Shown: positions 1 to 7,033 of the stretch, one piece after another | Layout: every line of letters begins with the position of its first letter | Position numbering within the stretch: the stretch's first letter is position 1 | Source: CAZNJQ01 sp964573545 | GTDB taxonomy: Bacteria > Patescibacteriota > Minisyncoccia > Phycocordibacterales > UBA2135 | Direction of reading: 5' to 3' | Assembly (NCBI GenBank): GCA_964573545.1 | Contig: CAZNJQ010000011.1 | Coordinates: 1 to 22,192 of the forward strand | Length of the DNA stretch: 22,192 bases | Made by a program: the position numbers and the translations under genes | The notes under the pieces: model-generated | Told to the model about the DNA's origin: nothing | Database searches by the model: none | The model's input: the letters and a program-made list of their open reading frames with translations, nothing else

Positions 1-127
1 CTAAATCAAGAGCGTCCTCGCGTTTACACCAAACGACGCAACGCCCTAGATAACCCTGATTTTCGTGGACATAAATTTCCCAATGTTTATATCCCTTTAC
101 TAAATTTTTTGAAAAATCTTCTGCCAT
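1..127 (-). CDS. 5' part of HIT-like (Ap4A-hydrolase-type) protein, truncated by window edge
   Basis: Reading the minus strand from the ATG at 127 gives 42 open codons that run off the window start. The peptide begins MAEDFSKNLVKGYKHW and continues with a stretch containing HENQGYLGRCVVW. A W-x-hydrophobic stretch followed by ENQ-x-YLGR resembles the N-terminal strand region of HIT-superfamily proteins related to diadenosine-polyphosphate hydrolases. The catalytic H-x-H-x-H would lie outside the window, so the assignment rests on the N-terminus only. No clear ribosome binding site is visible. A broken phosphatase fragment ends 3 bp upstream of the start. Confidence 0.45.
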   Translation of the reverse strand, partial: MAEDFSKNLVKGYKHWEIYVHENQGYLGRCVVWCKREDALDL

Positions 128-129
128 AA

Positions 130-291
130 TTACTTTAGTTCATATTCCCACCCTGGCCTCCAGGACTTCGTCTTGCGCCAATCTAGGGCGATTGATTGCT
201 GTATGCCAAGCTCGGAAAGTTCAACGTCTTTCCAGCCAGAAGAAATATGCCGTTCGTTGTCAGTTGTAGTTCCGTGTACGAAATAGGTGAC
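130..291 (-). pseudogene. Remnant of a histidine-phosphatase (phosphoglycerate-mutase-like) gene
   Basis: The minus strand from 291 to the TAA at 130-132 is open but has no start codon, because a TAA lies directly upstream at 292-294. The peptide contains YFVHGTTTDNE, then SSGWKDVELSELGIQQS. This matches the N-terminus of histidine phosphatases (hydrophobic-FVRHG-x-T-x-x-N, then GW-D-V-LSELG-QQ). The catalytic Arg of RHG is missing (VHG). After QQS the frame continues into an unrelated short tail ending in WEYELK. It therefore looks like a truncated, recombined N-terminal fragment rather than a functional gene. Confidence 0.55.
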
Positions 292-307
292 TTAGATAGC
301 CATAAAA

Positions 308-700
308 TTATCGCTCCCACTGCGTTATGTGCGAAGAGAAATCCACTTGATAGTCAGGAATACCTATCGAAACGCCGTACTTTGTTGCCTCGTCGTACTG
401 TGCTTTGTTAGAGCGGTCGGTAATATGAAAGATCTTATCGCGATAGATGACAAAGTGCTCTTTGTCTGTCTTAAAGTCCGCGTACCAATTATGTTCGCGA
501 TCTAGCGCCTTACTGATTTTCTCTGCGACATCGGCTGCTTTGTCTTCCGAAATCTCAACATCATGCATTGTCCATTGATTTACCCACGGAGTTTTGTGCT
601 CCTCTGTAACAGGCTCGACTGTGGTTGAAACGATCTTTACATCGCCCAGAACAGACTTGTCGGTCAAACTTTCTTCAATTATTACTCCGGTGAAGTTCAT
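308..700 (-). CDS. Conserved hypothetical protein of the Patescibacteria type (130 aa)
   Basis: An intact 130-residue soluble protein starting MNFTGVIIEESLTDK. It contains a central stretch with VEPVTEEHKTPWVNQW and, further on, HNWYADFKTD and FHITDRSNKAQYDEA. There is no signal peptide or membrane segment, and the charge is acidic overall. I recognise the overall pattern (GVIIEESL, TPW-QW, NWYADFK, YDEA-YG-SIGIP) as a small family widespread in candidate-phyla genomes, but no function is known to me. It is followed on the same strand by the phosphatase remnant and the HIT-like gene, with no obvious shared Shine-Dalgarno. Confidence 0.75.
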   Translation of the reverse strand: MNFTGVIIEESLTDKSVLGDVKIVSTTVEPVTEEHKTPWVNQWTMHDVEISEDKAADVAEKISKALDREHNWYADFKTDKEHFVIYRDKIFHITDRSNKAQYDEATKYGVSIGIPDYQVDFSSHITQWER

Positions 701-717
701 ATTGATAATTTAGTCCA

Positions 718-938
718 AATACCCTTATTTTGCTTGGGTTCAAAGTTGGACATCCGGTGGTGACGATTTCCGGAACTTTGAACCAAGAAAGTGGCTCAGA
801 TTCGAGGATATTGATAAAAGTATACGCGAATTAAGAGCAATATTCAAAGTTCATCCAGAATGGTTTGAAGCACCTAGGCCAAAGTCAGATAAAGGGAAGA
901 ATGAAGTAAATTATCCTTCCATCGAAATATCTTCCTGA
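718..938 (+). pseudogene. Possible 3' remnant of an unidentified gene
   Basis: After a TAG at 715-717, one plus-strand frame stays open to the TGA at 936-938. It lacks an ATG, GTG or TTG start near its beginning. The peptide has protein-like composition, including FRNFEPRKWLRFEDIDKS and IFKVHPEWFEAPRP. It crosses the 737-784 inverted repeat, and its last codons overlap the 3' end of the convergent 522-residue gene. I do not recognise the family. A truncated C-terminal fragment left by insertion is the simplest reading, but chance openness cannot be excluded. Confidence 0.3.
737..784. repeat. Inverted repeat GGTTCAAAGTT / AACTTTGAACC at the left island border
   Basis: An 11-bp perfect inverted repeat (737-747 and 774-784) encloses a nested TCCGG/CCGGA stem. 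The left arm extends to the 13-mer GGTTCAAAGTTGG (737-749), which recurs in direct orientation at 4871-4883 beside the tRNA-Ser gene. The repeat could be an attachment-site end or a dispersed hairpin. No integrase gene lies between the two copies. Confidence 0.6.
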
Positions 939-2479
939 TCCTCTTTCAAATTCTCGAAGTACTCCTTGGCTTTAAGTTGCATGTAATAGTCACAGTAAAT
1001 CTTCATGGCGATCACTTCCGTGAGAGTTATCGAGTGATGCTTTTCGTGTTTAACGTCAGCTTCTAGCGCCATGCCCAGATCAAGAGTTTTATCGATATCC
1101 TTCATCTCCTTGATCTTCTCAAGCTGTTTCTTCGCGACTTCTTTGAAATCACTCGTACCGTCCCAGTCGCCAAATGCTCGAGTAGCGGCCTTTAGGGCTT
1201 TGTAAAAACTCCCGAATGCATTGGCTTCAAGCGGCAAATGTATGTCGACCTTGCTGAAACATGTAAGCCCTATTGCGTACTCCTTCAGAAACTCCTCAAG
1301 TTTCTTAGACTCGCGCATAAAAAGAGCGACTAAGTGGTAAACGTTCCGCACTGCATTTTGGTCGAGTACGAGCTTCGACTCGTCAAAACCAACATGCAAT
1401 CGTTTGTGGGGTGCAACGCGGAGTTTTATCGAACCGCTTGGGTCTGCCTCAAGATCTACAATGTCCTCATAGTATGTCCAGATGTCTTTTTGTACGTTCC
1501 ACCAAAAAACACCCAGGGTCCCGACATTGAACGCCAACACAACCGTTTTCGCCATGAATAATCCGTGTTCCCAGACGTAGTTCGTATGGAGACCTTTTGG
1601 CAAGGTAAAATCAATGAGTATCTCGCCTTTTGTTAGCTTGGTTGCATCCTTGCGGTTGGATTTGTGTATTTTGATGCCATTCACTCCCTTGTTCCAATCA
1701 ACAAAAGCGTTGTTTCGGATCGAGTGAGATGGGGTTTGTATCCTAATTCTCATCCGATATTTCGGCGCAAATGCTTCTTCGCCCTCCGGCTTCTTACGCC
1801 GCAGTTCCTTCTCAGCATACTCACGCATTTCAGTCTCGTTTTTACGATAGAGCTCGCGTAACCACTTGATCCACTCCTTCCCATTTGCAACCTCCGCAAG
1901 TTTCTTCAAGGATGTGGAGCTGAATATCTGTTTCCGGTGCTCAACGTCTTCTACCGCTGAAAAGAACCATGTGATTTCTTCGACATCGCCTTTTTCAAAC
2001 TCAGTTAGCTCGCTAGCTTTCTCGACCTCGAGACGGGCACGAGCAAGCTCTACGAGGGTCTTTGCCTCTCCATCCCTTACACGCCCATCAAATGCCAAAG
2101 GATGTTTGGGGTCGGTATAAAGAGTCTCGAGCCGTCTTTCGTGCAACGTTGTCGCGAGAAAGCGATTCTGCTCAATGCTCTCTTTTGTGAACTTAGTGTC
2201 GCGTAGCATGCTTCCGCCCCAAAATGCCCAAAAGAGTTTCCTTATGTGCTCATCAGTTGGAAGTTCTTCCTTCCCCGTATGTGCAGTATGAGACATAAAA
2301 TTGATTGTGCTCAAAATGGAGACCCCGACTTCCTCCAGAGCAAGGAGTGCTAGGTGAAAACAGATAGGATCAACTCCTTTACCCAGCTCTCGCTCCGCTG
2401 TAGCCAAAAGAGCCTCCGCACTTGCCAGGCACGTTTCCCTTACTTTTTTGAGATGTTCATGACGTTCTTCGGGGGTCAT
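911..2479 (-). CDS. Large hypothetical protein with AbiV/HEPN-like N-terminus
   Basis: 522 residues, soluble and rich in charged helices. The first 150 residues contain a helix with ICFHLALLALEEVGVS and later HERRLETLYTD. AbiV-type HEPN proteins show an A-x-LA-x-LALEE-x-G helix followed by a late K/R-x-x-LYTD/LYVD motif, so an abortive-infection role is plausible. Residues 240-520 (from about MRIRIQTPSH) match nothing I know; they include RNNAF and a WWNVQKDIW segment. The gene diverges from lexA across a 78-bp intergenic region and lies in a restriction-modification island. The HEPN assignment is a pattern resemblance. It could instead be an unrelated helical protein. Confidence 0.55.
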   Translation of the reverse strand: MTPEERHEHLKKVRETCLASAEALLATAERELGKGVDPICFHLALLALEEVGVSILSTINFMSHTAHTGKEELPTDEHIRKLFWAFWGGSMLRDTKFTKESIEQNRFLATTLHERRLETLYTDPKHPLAFDGRVRDGEAKTLVELARARLEVEKASELTEFEKGDVEEITWFFSAVEDVEHRKQIFSSTSLKKLAEVANGKEWIKWLRELYRKNETEMREYAEKELRRKKPEGEEAFAPKYRMRIRIQTPSHSIRNNAFVDWNKGVNGIKIHKSNRKDATKLTKGEILIDFTLPKGLHTNYVWEHGLFMAKTVVLAFNVGTLGVFWWNVQKDIWTYYEDIVDLEADPSGSIKLRVAPHKRLHVGFDESKLVLDQNAVRNVYHLVALFMRESKKLEEFLKEYAIGLTCFSKVDIHLPLEANAFGSFYKALKAATRAFGDWDGTSDFKEVAKKQLEKIKEMKDIDKTLDLGMALEADVKHEKHHSITLTEVIAMKIYCDYYMQLKAKEYFENLKEDQEDISMEG

Positions 2480-2502
2480 GGAAATTTCTTAATAGTACGT
2501 CT

Positions 2503-2556
2503 TTAGGTGTGGATAAATCGACTTGATTAGGTTTGTATTAGGTATTATACTTTAGG
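2503..2556. promoter_or_regulatory. Cluster of four TTAGG motifs, candidate operator
   Basis: TTAGG occurs at 2503-2507, 2527-2531, 2538-2542 and 2552-2556, all in the same orientation. They lie within the 78-bp divergent region between the AbiV-like gene and lexA, and they bracket the lexA -35 and -10 boxes. A LexA-type regulator commonly controls its own promoter, so these repeats are candidate binding half-sites. This is inference from position and repetition only. Confidence 0.35.
2523..2551 (+). promoter_or_regulatory. lexA promoter, leaderless geometry
   Basis: TTGATT (2523-2528), a 17-bp spacer, then TATACT (2546-2551). The ATG at 2558 begins only 6 nt after the -10 box, so the expected transcription start coincides with the start codon and the mRNA would be leaderless. 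Confidence 0.7.
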
Positions 2557-2557
2557 T

Positions 2558-3184
2558 ATGGAAAAGAAGTCAAATTCAGGAATAGGAAAACCGTCTAAAC
2601 GCCAGGCGGAGATTCTTCAATTTATTGCCGAGTTCCGCAGGAGAAAGGGCTACGCCCCCTCTTTAGCAGAGATTGCTGATAATTTTAGCGTATCCGTTCC
2701 GACAATTCATCAGCATGTATCTTATCTGCGACAAAAAAATCTTCTTACCACAGAGAAAGGTAAAAGGCGCTCAATTCAGGCATTCAATAACCAAAAGAGT
2801 GGAACGGTAGAAATTCCACTTATGGGACTTATTGCCGCCGGTGGCCCCATTGAGGCAATCAGAGACCCCAGACCAATTGAGGTTCCCAGAAACATGCTCT
2901 CAGCAGGAGCAAACTTTTATGCTCTAAAAATTGCAGGTACAAGCATGATTGAAGATGGAATTTTTGATGGAGATATTATTGTGGTACGAGAACAATCCAC
3001 CGTAGACGATGGGGATAAGGCTGTCGCGTATTTACCGGACAAAGACGCGGTTACACTCAAAAGAATTTACAAAGAAAAAGGCAGAATTAAATTAGCCCCA
3101 GCAAATAAAAAAATGAAACCTTTTTATGAAACAAACGTCGAAATACAAGGAAAAGTCGTTGGTGTGCTTAGGCGAGAATTTTAA
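2558..3184 (+). CDS. lexA: LexA-family repressor / S24 self-cleaving protease
   Basis: 208 residues. Residues 10-75 form the LexA winged helix-turn-helix (KRQAEILQFIAEF, then PSLAEIADNFSVSVPTIHQH). Residues 84-208 form the S24 peptidase fold with the cleavage site Ala94-Gly95 (LIAAGGP), catalytic Ser129 in GTSM and catalytic Lys168 in AVTLKRI. All elements for RecA-stimulated self-cleavage are present. In a host this would repress DNA-damage genes. Here it sits between an AbiV-like gene and a methyltransferase, 27 bp upstream of the latter, so it may instead or also regulate the island. The AT-rich codon use resembles the methyltransferase and HNH genes rather than recG or ftsH. Confidence 0.9.
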   Translation: MEKKSNSGIGKPSKRQAEILQFIAEFRRRKGYAPSLAEIADNFSVSVPTIHQHVSYLRQKNLLTTEKGKRRSIQAFNNQKSGTVEIPLMGLIAAGGPIEAIRDPRPIEVPRNMLSAGANFYALKIAGTSMIEDGIFDGDIIVVREQSTVDDGDKAVAYLPDKDAVTLKRIYKEKGRIKLAPANKKMKPFYETNVEIQGKVVGVLRREF

Positions 3185-3211
3185 TAAATGGTAAAATAGG
3201 ATTAGACCTTT

Positions 3212-4312
3212 ATGAACAATAAAAAACCAACTTTCATTGATCTATTTGCTGGAGCCGGTGGCTTGTCTATTGGAATTGAGCAGGCTGGCTTTCATCCTCT
3301 CGCCGCAACCGATTGGGATCATTGGAGTTGCGAGACCTTACGCGCGAACCATAAAAACATGGTCGTACATGAAGGAGATATTACCTCTGTTGATTTAGAA
3401 GAATTTTCAAAGCAAATTGGAGCCAAAACGGTTGATCTTATTGTGGGGGGACCACCATGTCAGGGATTTAGCCAATTGGGTAAACAAAAAAAAGATGACC
3501 CCCGCAATCAGATGTGGCGAGAGTATATGCGTTTCGTTGCATTTTTTATGCCAAAAATGTTTTTGATGGAAAATGTTCCCCAGCTTCTAACAAGTGATGA
3601 ATTTCCTAGCATAAAGAAAATGGCGCAGGAATTAGGATATGAAGTAAGAGAAAAAGTTTTGCACGCAGTTGAATATGGGGTTCCGCAAAAAAGAAAAAGA
3701 GTGATTATTTTGGGAAGTAAAATAGGAATACCAAAACATCCCGAACCAACCCACACCAATCCCAATGGATTCAATTTACTCAACGGACATCTAAAGTCGT
3801 GGACAACGGTTAAAGACGCAATCGGTGATTTATCTTTAGAACCAACTGGAAAAGATTGGCATATTGGAAGAAATCCAACGCCAACTTCTCTAAAACGCTA
3901 TAAATCAATTCCACCCGGAGGCAATCGATTTGATCTGCCCGTAGCACTCACTCCCGATTGTTGGATGAGAAAAAAGACTGGTTCAACCGATGTTTTCGGT
4001 CGATTAAAATGGGACGCGCCTTCTTTGACGATTCGCACCGAATTTTTCAAACCAGAAAAGGGATGTTACCTACACCCAAAAGCACATCGACCGATTACGA
4101 TAAGAGAGGCGGCGCGACTTCAAACTTTCCCTGATAAATATGTTTTTATTGGCTCAAATGTTCAGGTGGCAAAACAAATAGGCAACGCGGTTCCGTGCCG
4201 CCTCGCTTATGCAGTCGGAAAGGAGTTATTTCAGCTCCTTAATCCCTCTGCGTATAGCATCCAAAATGAGACTGTTGATCGTCTCGCCCCTCTTCAAAGA
4301 CAACTCGCTTAG
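3212..4312 (+). CDS. DNA (cytosine-5-)-methyltransferase
   Basis: 366 residues with the ordered C5-methylase motifs: motif I FIDLFAGAGGLSIGIEQAGF (8-27), motif IV GGPPCQGFSQLGKQ with catalytic Cys83, motif VI MENVPQL, motif VIII around PQKRKRVIILG, and motif X QIGNAVP near the C-terminus. The target-recognition region between VIII and X is about 120-150 residues, giving single-domain type II size. It transfers a methyl group from SAM to cytosine C5 in a specific site, which cannot be read from the sequence. It starts 27 bp after lexA; a TAAAAT box in the gap may give it its own promoter. Its last 87 bp overlap the convergent HNH gene. Confidence 0.93.
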   Translation: MNNKKPTFIDLFAGAGGLSIGIEQAGFHPLAATDWDHWSCETLRANHKNMVVHEGDITSVDLEEFSKQIGAKTVDLIVGGPPCQGFSQLGKQKKDDPRNQMWREYMRFVAFFMPKMFLMENVPQLLTSDEFPSIKKMAQELGYEVREKVLHAVEYGVPQKRKRVIILGSKIGIPKHPEPTHTNPNGFNLLNGHLKSWTTVKDAIGDLSLEPTGKDWHIGRNPTPTSLKRYKSIPPGGNRFDLPVALTPDCWMRKKTGSTDVFGRLKWDAPSLTIRTEFFKPEKGCYLHPKAHRPITIREAARLQTFPDKYVFIGSNVQVAKQIGNAVPCRLAYAVGKELFQLLNPSAYSIQNETVDRLAPLQRQLA

Positions 4313-4840
4313 TTTTTCTCTAATATCGTCAGGGAGATTGACCGAAATTATCCGATTTTTAACCGTTTCGGGATAATCCAAAAGAGATTTCTTTCCGGCA
4401 TTGCAACGACTACATAAAGTCCAAAGATTTTCCTCAACAGTTTTACCGCTCTGTTTCAGGGGAAGAATATGATCTACTTCAAGTTTAACTGATTCGCCAT
4501 CAGCATATTTTTCATTTGCCTTGTGCCCACAAAGCTGGCAAGTGTATTGGTCTCTTTCTAAAACTTTTTGTCTTAACTTAAAATTGATATAAACATCGGC
4601 ATTTTTTGAAGTTTTATTGGTTGAGCGTAAAATGTATCCCGTCGGGCTTGCGCTATAAACAATATCCCAGCCCTCTGCCCGCAATTCTCGAACACGGCGG
4701 GCGTAGTTATGTTGTCCGGAAACTTTAATTAGTTTCTCGTTTGAAACAACGTTGCCAATATCAGCATAAAGGGCGTCGAGGAGTTTTTGCCAAACTACCC
4801 CTTTGTTTGTTTTCGGATTATTTTTTGCTTTTTTAGTCAT
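4226..4840 (-). CDS. HNH endonuclease, probable restriction partner of the C5 methyltransferase
   Basis: 204 residues. The N-terminal 75 resemble a winged helix (VSNEKLIKVSGQHNYARRVR, then ELRAEGWDI and TGYILRS), as in HNH-type type II restriction enzymes. The HNH nuclease spans about 90-150: C101-x2-C104, LEVDHILPLK with Asp123-His124, Asn138 in ENLWTLC, and C143-x2-C146, giving a zinc-stabilised beta-beta-alpha-metal fold. The C-terminal 40 residues (IISVNLPDDIREKLSELS and GETINSLILDAI) resemble a ribbon-helix-helix. It converges on the methyltransferase with an 87-bp overlap of coding ends. Pairing with the methylase is inferred from adjacency; a stand-alone HNH nuclease is the alternative. 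Confidence 0.82.
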   Translation of the reverse strand: MTKKAKNNPKTNKGVVWQKLLDALYADIGNVVSNEKLIKVSGQHNYARRVRELRAEGWDIVYSASPTGYILRSTNKTSKNADVYINFKLRQKVLERDQYTCQLCGHKANEKYADGESVKLEVDHILPLKQSGKTVEENLWTLCSRCNAGKKSLLDYPETVKNRIISVNLPDDIREKLSELSLKRGETINSLILDAIRRGIKELK

Positions 4841-4870
4841 ACGAAGCTCAATATGTCCTTTTTCTACTTC

Positions 4871-4883
4871 GGTTCAAAGTTGG
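4871..4883. repeat. Right copy of 13-bp island-border repeat
   Basis: GGTTCAAAGTTGG, identical to 737-749. Similarity continues imperfectly beyond it (TAATCTGGCGG here, ACATCCGGTGG there). It lies 5 bp beyond the encoded CCA of the tRNA-Ser gene, a typical location for an integration border. Confidence 0.55.
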
Positions 4884-4888
4884 TAATC

Positions 4889-4978
4889 TGGCGGAGGCGG
4901 CAGGATTCGAACCTGCGGAACGGTTTCCCGTTCAACACATTAGCAGTGTGCTGCTTTCGACCGCTCAGCCACGCCTCC
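4889..4978 (-). tRNA. tRNA-Ser(GCU)
   Basis: The minus strand reads GGAGGCG at the 5' end and CGCCTCC plus discriminator G at the 3' end, forming a perfect 7-bp acceptor stem. The anticodon loop is CTGCTAA (anticodon GCU, decoding AGC/AGU), followed by a long class II variable arm and the T arm GCAGG-TTCGAAT-CCTGC. CCA is encoded (4889-4891), unlike the tRNA-Ile-type genes near 12.9 kb. The island repeat begins just beyond the 3' end. Confidence 0.95.
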
Positions 4979-5095
4979 AAAATATACTTCGTATTTTGAC
5001 CTCGCTCTGATTATCAAAGGATAATGAATTACTGACAATTTTACAACACAACAGATAGTGGGACTTCCTCATCGCATGCAATACCACGAGAACCC

Positions 5096-5124
5096 TTGAC
5101 TAGGTAAGTTATTCATGGTATGTT
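5096..5124 (+). promoter_or_regulatory. Sigma70-type promoter
   Basis: TTGACT (5096-5101), a 17-bp spacer, TATGTT (5119-5124). The expected start near 5131 gives a leader of about 58 nt before the ATG at 5190. Confidence 0.55.
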
Positions 5125-5189
5125 TCCGCAAGTATGCACGCCGTGCCATACCGACACGGATGCACATTGAAAAGAAGGGAGAATCGCCT

Positions 5190-6116
5190 ATGGCTATCCA
5201 AGAAGTGCTCCATCCTCGCTGGGGAAGTAACTTGGCGGACCAAACCTCTGCTCGTGCCTGGAAGGGCATGGGCAATTGCGGCGACTATAATATCACAACC
5301 GAAGAGTATAAAGGCTTCTTCGGCAGAATGAAAACCCGCAAGAAGAAAGAATATGTCGGTATTGGTTGGGTCTCCGTGAGCGACGACAACGAAGACGCGA
5401 TCCGGCAGTACCGGCATCGTTGCGGTCTTATCAAGGTCATCATGACACCGCATCGCAACGGCCCCATGTTCGTGGCGCTCCTTGACGGTCATGTCACGAG
5501 CAACTTCGCCTCCAACGAGATCGAGTTCCGATTCGCGCCGGATGGTCTTGCGGAAAACGACGGCAAGCCGATCGCCGAGGTATGGTTCCAAGGCGAAGGC
5601 GAGCGCCGTGGGCCGCTCCATAACTACGGCACGTCCCGCATCGTCTGCACGTTCGCCGACGAGGCGCAAATGGATCACTATCTTGATGTAACCGGACGCA
5701 AGGTCCCGAAGTCCGTCACGCATAACGGCGCGACATACCATGCGACCGGCACCGGAGACTACCGATCGGATGATGGCAGTGTTCTGCCATACCTGCTTCT
5801 GGCATACCTGTTACTCTCACCGAGTGAACAAAAAGCGTTCGCTGCGGAAAACTCCGAGGTCCGAGACATGCTCGGCAACGCCTCGGAGGTCGTACAGGGC
5901 GATGTTGCCGGCGAATCCGAGACGAACGAACGGTCCGCCGACGCCAGTGCCGACCTTGGTGGTTCCGACGATGCGAGCGGAAGCAATTCGGACGACCAAG
6001 GAGACTCCGATACCGGCGACGCCGGAGACGATTCCGGCGGAAGTGACAGCAGCTCCGGCGATAGCGATTCCGGTGGCGGCGGTGGCGATTTCGGTGGCGG
6101 TGGTGGCGGCGACTAG
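5190..6116 (+). CDS. Hypothetical protein with acidic Gly/Ser/Asp-rich C-terminal tail
   Basis: 308 residues from the ATG at 5190, chosen because AAGGGAGA sits about 7 nt upstream; the frame extends to an ATG at 5115 but without such support. Residues 1-200 are a folded-looking domain (MAIQEVLHPRWGSNLADQ, then GNCGDYNITTEEYKGFFGRM). A short hydrophobic segment follows (VLPYLLLAYLLL). The last 90 residues are low complexity, dominated by S, D and G, and end in GGGGGDFGGGGGGD. I recognise no family. The disordered acidic tail resembles those of secreted or surface-associated bacterial proteins, but there is no signal peptide. An excellent terminator follows, so it is monocistronic. Confidence 0.7.
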   Translation: MAIQEVLHPRWGSNLADQTSARAWKGMGNCGDYNITTEEYKGFFGRMKTRKKKEYVGIGWVSVSDDNEDAIRQYRHRCGLIKVIMTPHRNGPMFVALLDGHVTSNFASNEIEFRFAPDGLAENDGKPIAEVWFQGEGERRGPLHNYGTSRIVCTFADEAQMDHYLDVTGRKVPKSVTHNGATYHATGTGDYRSDDGSVLPYLLLAYLLLSPSEQKAFAAENSEVRDMLGNASEVVQGDVAGESETNERSADASADLGGSDDASGSNSDDQGDSDTGDAGDDSGGSDSSSGDSDSGGGGGDFGGGGGGD

Positions 6117-6155
6117 AGCCGTAAGAACATACGACCACGAAACAATCTTTCGACG

Positions 6156-6193
6156 ACCCTTGATCGGCACGTGCCGGTCAGGGGTTTTTTTAT
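6156..6193 (+). terminator. Strong intrinsic terminator
   Basis: A 15-bp stem with two G-U wobbles (6156-6170 with 6171-6185, centred on GCACGTGC) is followed by TTTTTTTA. It terminates the acidic-tail gene. Confidence 0.85.
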
Positions 6194-6303
6194 GGAAAAT
6201 TTATAGATTAGAGACATGTGTGTCGGGATTTGTATTCTCTATAAGAACGACTTACAATTGTGTGTGTTGCGGCTGCACCCGACGCACGCCATGTATAACT
6301 CTC

Positions 6304-6684
6304 ATGATATCCTACGACGATTTTGCAAAAGTTGAGATTCGGGCCGGCGAGATTTTGAGCGCCGAGAAAGTTCCGGAGACCGATAAGCTCCTGAAGCTCT
6401 CGGTTGATTTCGGTGTCGTGAAAAATGAAATTACAAAAGAGGATGGGACGGTAGAGATTACGGAGAGCAAAGACATCCGGCAAATCATATCCGGCATAGC
6501 CCTTCATTTCCCCGATGCATCGGTTCTCGTCGGCAAAAAATGCATGTTCGTCACGAACCTTGAGCCACGCACCATCAAAGGACTCGAGAGCAACGGCATG
6601 CTCTTCGCCCTCTCCACCGACGACGGAAAATTTTCTCTCCTTGAGCCCTCCCCCGACATTCCGCCCGGCACAAAAGCAAAGTGA
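6304..6684 (+). CDS. tRNA-binding (MetRS C-terminal / CsaA-type OB-fold) protein
   Basis: 126 residues starting MISYDDFAKVEIRAGEILSA. Conserved OB-fold features of the tRNA_bind family are visible: F-x-KV-x-I-RAG-x-I near the N-terminus, DKLLKLSVDFG, IISGIA, and the late block GKKCMFVTNLEPRTIKGLESNGM followed by P-x-x-PPGTK. In MetRS and CsaA this domain binds tRNA or acts as a small chaperone. Free-standing copies occur where MetRS lacks the C-terminal domain. The frame is open far upstream only by chance overlap with the preceding gene, and the ATG at 6304 matches the family start. A TATAAC box lies 4 bp upstream, suggesting little or no leader. Confidence 0.85.
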   Translation: MISYDDFAKVEIRAGEILSAEKVPETDKLLKLSVDFGVVKNEITKEDGTVEITESKDIRQIISGIALHFPDASVLVGKKCMFVTNLEPRTIKGLESNGMLFALSTDDGKFSLLEPSPDIPPGTKAK

Positions 6685-6695
6685 ACACTCCCCAT

Positions 6696-6863
6696 ATGGA
6701 CATAAAAAATCTTACATTTGTTAATACTGCAGTCTTCATCATTTTCTTCGGGATTGCCTTATTCGAAGCGCTCCAGAAACACAATTGGGGCGCGGCATCT
6801 TTGTTCTTTGCGCTGGGAGCACTCTCGCTCTGGGCAGACATCAAAAAACCGAAAGGAGAATAA
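6696..6863 (+). CDS. Small membrane protein (55 aa)
   Basis: Begins MDIKNLTFVNTAVFIIFFG and contains two hydrophobic segments (about 8-24 and 28-46, including WGAASLFFALGALSLW) with a short basic C-terminus (ADIKKPKGE). It starts 11 bp after the tRNA-binding gene and is probably co-transcribed. The function is unknown, and no Shine-Dalgarno is visible. An ATG 15 bp upstream (6681) overlaps the previous stop and is a less likely start. Confidence 0.6.
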   Translation: MDIKNLTFVNTAVFIIFFGIALFEALQKHNWGAASLFFALGALSLWADIKKPKGE

Positions 6864-6900
6864 TGAAGGGAAGGTGCGACTCAGCACCCTCCCCCTACCG

Positions 6901-6932
6901 ACATTCCAACATTCTTGAGAATGTTGGAATGT
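6901..6932. repeat. Perfect 14-bp palindrome with TTGA loop
   Basis: ACATTCCAACATTC (6901-6914), loop TTGA, and the exact complement at 6919-6932. No good T-run follows, so it may be an mRNA 3' stabiliser or dispersed palindrome rather than a terminator. Its core CGACATTCCAA recurs in the palindrome at 12510-12550. Confidence 0.75.
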
Positions 6933-7033
6933 TGTTGTGGTGCTTTTCTGTGCTTCTGGAAGAAAGCAGAAGAAAGATTTCAGTTTCTGGGAAGCCGCTC
7001 CATTGTCTGCTATTCTAAATGTAAGCACTCCCT

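Noticed and set aside
5716..6138. Minus-strand Arg/His-rich frame of 140 codons
   Set aside because: Low-complexity shadow of the Gly/Ser/Asp-rich tail of the plus-strand gene.
5740..6303. Fusion of a Thr/Pro-rich domain to the tRNA-binding protein
   Set aside because: The upstream part is the out-of-frame shadow of the acidic-tail gene and crosses a strong terminator; the family start is at 6304.
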